This document shows positions 20,240 to 27,588 of a stretch of DNA of 27,588 bases, in pieces. The stretch is from positions 38,214 through 65,801 of the forward strand of contig BFEA01001140.1 of assembly GCA_003427395.1 (NCBI GenBank). The letters run 5' to 3'. Each line of letters begins with the position of its first letter. Position 1 is the first letter of the stretch. The notes below the pieces were generated by a model. That model made no database searches and was not told the DNA's origin. It saw only the letters and a list, made by a program, of their open reading frames with translations. This DNA comes from Chara braunii. Its lineage: Eukaryota; Streptophyta; Charophyceae; Charales; Characeae. The position numbers were made by a program, and so were the translations under genes.

Positions 20240-20244
20240 AGCGC
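20240..20244. other. Target-site duplication (right copy), AGCGC
   Basis: Identical to 6179-6183; the interrupted integrase frame resumes immediately after it. Confidence 0.9.
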
Positions 20245-21072
20245 CCCTTTTAGAAGGTTAGCATCGATACGACGGATATCAACGTTCCGAGAGGGCCCGT
20301 CGATCAGGGAGAACTCAATGTTCTTTTAGTGGTCGTCGATCATTTTTCAAAATGGATCGAGGCAAACCCTATGACCAGCCGGAATTCGCAGGAAGTAGCC
20401 TGGTACGTAAATCGATTTTTGTGCATGCATCTAGACGTAGAAGAGGTACACATGGACAATTGGTCGGAATTTCAAAGCGAAGTAGAACGTCACCTAGCCA
20501 GGGCGGACGTTAAGATTATATACTCGCCGGGGCATTGGCCTCAAGCTAACGGCCTGGTAGAGAATGCCAACTGACTGATTAAGACGGCCATTAGACGGAA
20601 TATCACTGCGGGAGACACTCGACCCTGGCCGGTCATTGTCGATCACATTTTGGTCGTTTATCGGGCTACCCCACACGGTAGTACTGGGGTGTCCCCCTTT
20701 CAACTAAGAACCAATAGTGTCTCTCGGGTGCAATTGTCCCCCTTAGTTGGTACGGAAGTTAGAGCAACACGGGCCCAGAATCGAGACAAGGCCCGCCACT
20801 ACATGGACTTAATGGCTAGGGCCTATCCCCCGTTAGCTCGCCGTCGACAGCAGGCCGTAGATCAGACACATCAACGGCAGATCCGTGACTACGAGAATCG
20901 ACACGCGTCGGCGGGACCACTGCCCCACTATAAAGTTGGGGACTTGGTGCTGGTACGGAAATCTGCGCGCTCCTCCAAGATCCACCCACGCTACACAGGC
21001 ATTTACGAGGTCACAGAAGTTGGCGCACAGGGACAGCACTCCGNGAAGCTGATTCCCCGTCACAACTCCTAG
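20245..21072 (+). pseudogene. pol: Integrase catalytic core and C-terminal GPY/F-type domain
   Basis: This is the continuation of the integrase split at 6183. The first catalytic Asp (motif V-S-I-D-T) is at 20266-20268, the second (M-D-N-W) at 20455-20457, where Trp replaces the usual Gly, and the Glu (L-V-E-N) at 20560-20562, 35 codons after the second Asp. In-frame stops occur at 20251-20253 (TAG) and 20572-20574 (TGA). The C-terminal part reads cleanly from 20575 to 21072: a conserved Y-R-A-T-P-H block, a basic helix, and the K-V-G-D-L-V-L-V and Y-x-G-x-Y-E-V elements of the GPY/F module. No chromodomain follows. One N at 21045. Confidence 0.92.
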
Positions 21073-21232
21073 GCCCGACCGCTGACACGGCACGCTGCCA
21101 CGCTCCGGCCCTTCCAGCCATCGCTAGGTCCCCTACGGACCCCCGCTCCTGCGAGATCACCCTCTCCTTCTTCATCCTCCTCCTCTTCCCGATCTGCCTC
21201 GTCCATTGGTGCTGAGAGTTTCAGGGAACAGG

Positions 21233-23141
21233 ATGAACCATCGCCAGCCGGAGCATGAGCCCCTCGAGCATTTCCAGACGTCGCTTGCAGATCGCTTGTT
21301 GCGGCATCGGTTTAATGAGGAGAGGTAGTTGCGGTACGACATCCAACAGGTGAACGTGCCAGCGCCCGGGGTTGCTGCTTTGGCAGCGTACTGGTTGCTC
21401 TGCGATCGGCTAACATATGCGGGAGTGTACGTGGACGTGACGCAGTTGCCTGGCCGACAGACGACCGTGCGCTCCAGGTGGCACCCAACTTCGTGCACAG
21501 CGTCGCCACCTTCATCGGAGACTTGACGGTCCTACCGCATCAGAATCGGGAGCCGACGCGCAGGTTTGTGCGCGAATACGCGGTGGAAGCGGCCAGATCA
21601 GTGGCCAGAGTGCAAGGACGGGGGGGACACCGATTCACAACCCACGAAGTGCTGCTTCGTAGAGCAAAGGATGAACCGATTGCGTTGGTGCCGCAGCTCC
21701 CCGCGCTTCTCCCTCCTTGTGCTCCTCTCAACCTCCAAGCTATTCCCCCTTGTCCCGTACTAAATGCCTCCTTTCTTCTCCTACACCACCCTCCCCCACC
21801 AGCTCACGGAGGGCCCTTACCCCATGCGCGAGTTCTCAGAGTATTTGGTGGAGCTAACTGACGTGGAGCCGCTGCCCTTCGCCGACGAAGACGCATGGGA
21901 GTTGCACCGTGCGCTATACAAGTCGGTGGCGCTGGGGATGTTCCGGTTCTTCGTGGATCACGAAGACCACGCTATCGGGGAGCACTTCGTCGTTTACTAC
22001 GTCATCGCACGGCCCAAGCTAGCTGAGAAGGAAGGGACGGTGGCGCTGTACCCCTTCGCCCAGCTCCAGACGATCGATCTGGGATTGTTGGAGCTCATAC
22101 ACCTTGAGCTCCTCTCCATTGCGCAAGTGATCACGAGCGAGGAGGAGGAGATCCAACTACGATTGCGGACAGCAACGGCCCCGCGGAGGACATACAACGT
22201 GGTCGTCATCCCGGATTTCATTGCGCATCGGGCGGAGAGGTTGCAGGACTTCCCGGAGGAAAGGCCGTTGTGGCCTCCCTCGTCGTATCCTCGACCAGCG
22301 CCACCAAAGGCCCCTAAGAAGACGCCTAATAGGAAGAGACGCCACCCATCGCCAGGAGCGCAAGGCAGCAAGATCGGCGGCGGCGAGGAGGTGATTCAGC
22401 CTGCGCGCACGCAGATTCCTGACCCTGTGCCTGGGAGTGCAGCGACGCTCGTTAAGGAGACTATCGTGCCATCGCCACCCATTCCGCATGTGCCCGATCT
22501 CAATCTTGATGGAGCCGGGCCATCATCATCAGCAGCATCCGGAGGAGGAAGCAGAACGGGATTTCCGGATCCCATATCCGGACCCCCCGTCCTCGCGGGA
22601 CCTCTCTGTTCCCGCCAGCCACCCCGGGGTGCCCCGGTCATTGACATTAGTAGTTTATCTGAGTCGGACGGTCCATCCACCCGAGGTGGACTTCATGGTG
22701 GAGCCCGCCACCATCCGGCTCGAGGCCATCGCGGGGGCGCCGCGCCTTGATCCGGCGTGGGAGCCATATCTGACACCCCCTTTCCAAGGGTGTATTGCGG
22801 CGCGATTGGCTGGGACGCTCATCTACGAGACCGGGCAGCGTCCAAATGCGATGTACCACTTTCCGGTCTTCGTGGCGCAGAAGCGGGAGTGGCGGCCTTA
22901 CACTGAGACTTATGTGGTGATGACGGGTCCAGGGCCCCGATCGGTGCGCAAGCGGAGGGTGCGAGCGGTAGCGGATCTGGCGCCACGTGCCCTCTCACAT
23001 GTGTCGGGGGCTTTCCTTTACCCCTCATTCGTCCAGCATCACTTCCATGANGAAGATGCGCCGACGACTCCTGCGGCAATGGCCGCTTTTCTTCCACCTA
23101 TTCCGCCCCCTCTCAACCCCGACATAGATCACTTCCTCTGA
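21233..23141 (+). pseudogene. Third ORF downstream of integrase, unknown function, frameshifted
   Basis: After integrase an additional protein of about 630 residues can be followed. It starts at ATG 21233 (frame 2), has a TAG at 21326-21328, moves to frame 1 near 21465, back to frame 2 around 21780 (long clean stretch to ~22590), then to frame 3 until the stop after 23141. Visible parts: an N-terminal helical-looking region, a mixed domain at ~21790-22260 rich in aromatic and acidic residues, a Pro/Lys/Arg linker with a nuclear-localisation-like basic cluster (~22295-22350), a Ser/Gly/Pro-rich stretch, and a C-terminal domain at ~22690-23010. No signal peptide, transmembrane span or envelope feature is seen. 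I recognise no family. Sense strand and position fit an element-encoded accessory ORF rather than a host gene. Confidence 0.6.
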
Positions 23142-23233
23142 TCACCCTCGTCTACCTCTCCCCTGTCCTGTCCTTCTCCTTCTCCTCTGTTTCTTCATCT
23201 TTTCCGGATCTAAAGCTTGCGCGACGATACGCG

Positions 23234-23290
<57 letters not shown>

Positions 23291-24583
23291 TCTTTTTACT
23301 TACCGATCGGGCCAGCTGACGATGAAGAGGCCGCCTGATCATCCATGATATGATGGAATCAACAGTCAGGAGACTGCTAATTTTTCGGAACCCCCTGCGT
23401 ATCACAGATGTGATAAGCTCAGATCCGTACTGCGTGGCTTGCCGTATCCCTGAGGAAAAATCCCACAAAAGCCCCAAAGTACGGACGCAGATAGAAAGGG
23501 GGTTTTCTTTCTTTTTGCTTTTGTTTTCTTTTTGAAACGACTTTTTCATTTTGTTTGGTTAATAACTCCCGTGGGCGAATAGCGGCCGCGGTATGAAAAC
23601 CAAGAAACGGGTGCGGTTGGGACTTTTTGAATTTTTGCGCGCGCGCCAAGCTCCGATTTCTTCGCGCGTCTCGCATCCCCGTTTCTTGCTTTGCATTCTC
23701 GCGTCATCTTCCCTTCTTGCCGCGCGCGTTTTCCCCATGCAGGACTCTTCATCTTCCCCTACGCCCAGCTTAATCCTTACCCCGTCTTCCTCCGCGAAGT
23801 GATTCGCTGCGTAGTAGGGATGCACGGATCAATGTGGAAAGCGGGAAATCGCGCACCACTTGGACGAACACCCCAATCATGTAGCCATGCAATCCCGCGG
23901 GTGGAACCCTCTAACTCCCCACCTCTTTCTCCTGTCCTGCTCATCTACACCCTGCGCTGCCCGCACCTCGCGTCGTTAACCCGCCGCCTCCCGCGCTATA
24001 AATTTGCGCAACCCCCTCCTCTCCATCTCTTTGATCTCGGCTGCAATGCTGCGCGAGCTATGCGCGAGAGTCTGCAGCGCTGAACAGGCTCGACAAGCCC
24101 AAGGACGGGCGGAGTGACGACGTGGGGTGGGCCCCGCGATAGTCTCGGGGCTAAGCAGTCGGAGGGACCGAGCAGTGCTGGGGATTGGACGCCGGCCGCG
24201 GCAGGGCATTGTGGCTATGGTGGTCGGTGGTCTTGGGAAGTTTTGAAGGCTGCGCCTGGGGGCAGCAGCTAATTGAAATTTTTGTGTACAAGAAGGACTC
24301 GCTTTTATCTCCATTGCTGCTTTGTCCATGCATGTCGTGTGTGTGAAGCCCCGAGTGATGGGAGCTGGTTGTGCCCACGAGTGATGTCGAAGGTTCATGG
24401 ATGACTAGATGTCCTGTCAAGAGTTGTTGATTGCATGCATGTATGTGTGTATGTACTCATCCGGGCGGGGATGGAGTAGCTGAACTGGGGGACCGTTTGC
24501 TTAGGAGTATGAGTGTGTTGATCCGGTTGTTCCCCTCCCCTCTGCGGCCTTTTCTGCGCTCTCGCACGGTCTCGGCGCAACTC

Positions 24584-24586
<3 letters not shown>
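23142..24586 (+). other. 3' non-coding region and probable upstream part of the right LTR
   Basis: No gene is supported. A purine tract (CAGATAGAAAGGGGG, 23488-23502) is a candidate polypurine tract and a TATAAAT lies at 23997-24003, so the right LTR may begin near 23503 and be about 2.2 kb, its left partner being cut by the window start. No TG start is obvious. An 18-bp string at 23383-23400 is shared with the protease-RT linker at 3622-3639. Confidence 0.45.
23237..23286. repeat. (TA)n microsatellite
   Basis: Twenty-five uninterrupted TA units directly after the third ORF. Confidence 0.97.
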
Positions 24587-24645
<59 letters not shown>

Positions 24646-25764
24646 GCTTTCCTTTTTGAACTGATGGTTTTCGCTTTTGGAGCTTCTCGCCCCCGTACCG
24701 GTGACGTCAACCGCTTGCCTCCGCGCGGACGGTCGACGCCCCCGCGAGGGGAGAGAGGGGAGAGAGCTTAGACTTTGTCGTCTTCCCTCGACGCACCCAC
24801 CTTAAAGGAGAGGAGTTGCGATGACTGTTGTATGGATTCAGTGTTGGTTCGGATGACCGGGAACGCGGGACTTTGCCCGTGTTCATCACGTACCTCCGAT
24901 CGTCTCATCTCGCTACCGACCTTCCCCATCGCAGATGACGACAGCGTCTATTGCGATGCGGACTTTCGGCGCGCGCTGAGGCGGACGGAGCAAGTGTGTT
25001 GGCAGGACCCGCCTCGAGCTTGTGAGATAAGGGGGAACGGGTTTGTTTTGATTGATCGTTTTGATTCCCCGACTTTAATATTGCCTTATACGGGTTTGAC
25101 GGTGTTGTCCTAGTCGGCCGCTGACGCCGCGTGGCAGCCGCAGTTTGATTGTCACTTGTGTCGCCAGGGGGACTCGTGTTCTTGGCGACGGCTGGTCCTG
25201 GGTTATGAGGGAGCGACACGTTTCCCCGAGCTTTCCCGTAGTGCGGGGGCGCTGCCCGCGCAATTTCGAATTCAGATGCCGGCGAGTCCTCCCGCCGCTT
25301 TACCCTCCCGGAAACTTTCGCTCGGACTCTGTGAGTCCGACGCCGAGGCTTGAAGGCCTCGAACCAACCACCTCCGCAGCAAGGACCCGAGGGTTCGGCC
25401 ACTTTGTGAGGCCGATGATGAGGCCTGAAGGCTTCGAACCCGCCACCTATCCCCCAGACCCCTGACGGCCGAAGTTTTGTCCTCCGCCGCCATGTCCCTC
25501 TCCCCTTGATGCCTTTTTCCGTCCCGATGCATGACGACAGTTCATTTTTGCGGAAACCTTTCTTGAGTTTATCGTTTCGGAGTGATCCGAACCCCACGGG
25601 ACTCCTCGACGACAGTTCGACTCCAGGGAAAACCTCTGGCACGAAACGAGGGCCTCCCGTTCCGTCCGGGAGACTCAACCCTTAAGGCCAAAAATCCTTG
25701 GCCACGCCCCTCCTAGAACTCTGATCGGCGACCCCGTACGGGAAGCTGCGAGGGGGCGTGAGGT
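24587..25764 (+). mobile_element. Right LTR (part homologous to the left LTR)
   Basis: Aligns with 1-1212, beginning with the (CT)n tract (24587-24643) and ending GTGAGGT. Beyond 25766 the two sequences separate: the left continues into the primer site, the right into flanking DNA. The antisense strand has a 257-codon open frame (25678-24905) that is interrupted in the left LTR, so it is not a supported gene. The T-arm-like direct repeats are at about 25352-25378 and 25424-25447. Confidence 0.92.
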
Positions 25765-25868
25765 TGCGTATCACAGGCCGCACACCAACAAACTTGAACA
25801 CCCAAAATGGATGGGGCTATATTGCTCAGGTGGCAACTTGAAGGGCTATTCTACTCGGGGTGTTGCGG

Positions 25869-25922
25869 CTAGGTAGGGATGCAAAGGTACTAGTGCTAGG
25901 TAGGAATGCAAAGGTACTAGTA
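25869..25922. repeat. 27-bp tandem duplication
   Basis: Units 25869-25895 and 25896-25922 both read CTAGGTAGG-x-ATGCAAAGG and on through TACTAGT, differing at two positions. The second unit runs into the left end of the inverted-repeat element at 25921. Confidence 0.93.
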
Positions 25923-26102
25923 CCTTTCTTGCGTGGGAAAATAGGGAAAACTGGCTGTTTTCCCAACCACCTGAATTTTCGGAGGTCGGGCCCGACGACG
26001 ACTGCCATTGATAAATCTGATCGGTGGCCGTCGTTTCGTTTCGGCCTCCGAAAAGGTCGGTGGCCCATCGGAGGCCTGCTATTTTCCCACGCGCCAAAGG
26101 TA
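25921..26102. mobile_element. 182-bp MITE-like element with 24-bp terminal inverted repeats
   Basis: The left end TACCTTT...GCGTGGGAAAATAG and the reverse complement of the right end (26079-26102) agree at 21 of 24 positions. CTAG flanks it on both sides (25917-25920 and 26103-26106), a plausible 4-bp target duplication. There is no coding capacity, as expected of a miniature inverted-repeat element. CTAG is itself part of the neighbouring 27-bp repeat, so the exact boundary is not certain. Confidence 0.7.
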
Positions 26103-26290
26103 CTAGTGGTCCCTGCATTTTGATAGATGCCAGCTGGTTTCTCTGGCCCCAGGTTCTCAGAAACCATTGATATGTCCTCTTGCCTGGTTTTTTATTTTTG
26201 ACTCTTCGAGCCCAATCCAGTGAATCCAGCAAAACCGCCAATCTCAGCTGAAAACACACTCCCAGTTTTTTCTTTCCGTGCGAAGATGCG

Positions 26291-26769
26291 AAGATGCACT
26301 CCACATGTTTTTCTTCCCGTGCGTAGTATGGAGAATAGACTGTTTTTGAGGCCTGTACGAAGTGTTCATATTTCCTCTTGCCTGGAGGATTCTACATAGT
26401 GCTTTGCAGACTTGTACGAAGCGTTCATATTTCCTCTTGCCTGGCTGAATGAGAATAAACTGTTTTTGGCAGGAAGGGGGTTTTCGGTTACCCTTAGGGG
26501 AATTGTGAGGAGCCGGCGGCAATTACTTTTTTTTCTTTTTTTTTACCAAAAGAACAGTCGGGTTACTTATCACCAGATGCCTTACCCCCCTATCGAGGGA
26601 AGACTTTTAGGCTCGTCGGCCGCCTCTCGCCTCATCCATGAGAAATCAAGTGGATCCTTTCTCCAAAAAAAAAAAAAAAAAAAAAAGGCATCTGCCACCT
26701 GTTTATAGAAAAGGATGCAATTTCCAAGATGCACTCCACATGTTTTTCTTTCCGTGCGTGGTATGGAGA
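26291..26769. repeat. Dispersed direct repeats in the GAPDH upstream region
   Basis: A 43-44-bp sequence (AAGATGCACTCCACATG and on to TATGGAGA) occurs at 26291-26333 and 26726-26769, and a 32-bp sequence (TGTACGAAG...CTTGCCTGG) at 26354-26385 and 26413-26444, each with one to three differences. Confidence 0.85.
26572..26694. other. A-tract segment bounded by a 10-bp inverted repeat
   Basis: CAGATGCCTT near 26572 and AAGGCATCTG at 26685-26694 are exact reverse complements. Just inside the right one is a 22-nt A run (26665-26686). The A-tract resembles a retroposed tail, but I see no direct-repeat flanks to support that. Confidence 0.5.
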
Positions 26770-26990
26770 CTCCAGTCCGTGACCGCACAATTACCGCCTC
26801 GCCACACCACTTCCGGGAATGTGCAAAATGGAGCATGTATTTTCTGCAAAAACAGGGAAAGATGCACCCACCATAGGTTTTGTCGTTTTCGCAAAGATAC
26901 TCCACACCGACTGTTCAGATGCACACAGGAATTACGGCAAACTGCGGATGTATCTAACCTCAGTTATGCCCAGAGCTGAATATTATAACT

Positions 26991-27071
26991 ACCTTCTTCC
27001 CCCGAAAACAACGCATCCTCATCATGAGCAAACATTGATCATCAGGGTGCGTTGTGCTCGGGGAAGAAGGT
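26991..27071. repeat. 81-bp fold-back upstream of GAPDH
   Basis: ACCTTCTTCCCCCGA (26991-27005) pairs with 27058-27071 apart from one bulged C, and CAACGCATCCT (27009-27019) pairs with 27044-27054 with one wobble. This leaves a 24-nt loop. It may be a tiny inverted-repeat element or a structured 5' regulatory sequence. Confidence 0.85.
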
Positions 27072-27199
27072 AATGCCCATAGGCACGATGTATCTAAAGA
27101 ACAAAGCAGAATAAAAATAGAGAAGGAAAAAAGAAAAGAAAGAATGACGATCCGCAGTCTCCCTGCCAGCGGTTTTCCGACGTTCGGAAGCGCATATAG

Positions 27200-27588
<389 letters not shown>

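Noticed and set aside
25350-25447. tRNA gene in the LTR
   Set aside because: Only T-arm-like cores are present; no A box, acceptor stem or anticodon arm could be folded.
24905-25678. 257-codon open frame antisense in the right LTR
   Set aside because: The corresponding region of the left LTR is split into different frames and the composition follows the LTR repeats, so no coding constraint is visible.
23396-25776. 12-bp direct repeat TGCGTATCACAG flanking the right LTR region, resembling a long target duplication
   Set aside because: In 27 kb some twenty 12-mer pairs are expected by chance, gypsy-type elements make about 5-bp duplications, and the left copy lies inside element sequence.

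Overview
The window is eukaryotic and almost entirely transposable-element DNA, with the 5' end of a cytosolic-type GAPDH gene at the right edge (27368 onward, no intron in its first 73 codons). Retrotransposon primer sites complementary to initiator-tRNA-Met (TGGTATCAGAGC) and of the TGGCGCCGTTG type, together with long LTRs, are common in plants and algae. The GAPDH N-terminus is not a typical flowering-plant GapC. I therefore suggest a plant- or alga-like eukaryote without claiming a lineage.

Layout. (A) 1-6183 and 20240-25764 form one decayed Ty3/gypsy-type element on the + strand: partial left LTR, primer site, gag with a CCHC knuckle, protease, RT, RNase H, an unusual PHD-finger-like zinc motif, integrase, then an extra third ORF (21233-23141) and the right LTR. 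Stop codons, frameshifts and two in-frame-block deletions (RT motif A, part of RNase H) make it inactive. The two LTRs differ at roughly 5-6% of positions by eye.

(B) 6184-20239 is a second, ~14 kb element nested in the integrase gene. It is flanked by a 5-bp target duplication (AGCGC) and ends in TGTCG...CGACA. Its sense strand is the minus strand: a canonical 18-nt primer site lies two bases inside the right LTR-like end. It shows no gag, pol or integrase. It carries one unrecognised 224-aa ORF, a run of hairpins with a shared loop and changing stems, 122-bp tandem repeats, a truncated U2 snRNA-like sequence twice, and in one copy a U2-(A)n-U6 chimera. Its right end contains a 548-bp palindrome that looks like a reverse-transcription fold-back or template-switch product.

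(C) 25765-27367 is the GAPDH upstream region. It holds a 27-bp tandem duplication, a 182-bp MITE-like inverted-repeat element with a CTAG duplication, dispersed direct repeats, an A-tract and an 81-bp fold-back about 300 bp from the GAPDH start.

The elements do not cooperate as one pathway. The history read here is: gypsy-type insertion, later insertion of the large non-coding LTR element, then shared decay. Most promising for follow-up are the U2/U6 chimera, the hairpin array, the PHD-like motif in pol and the third ORF.
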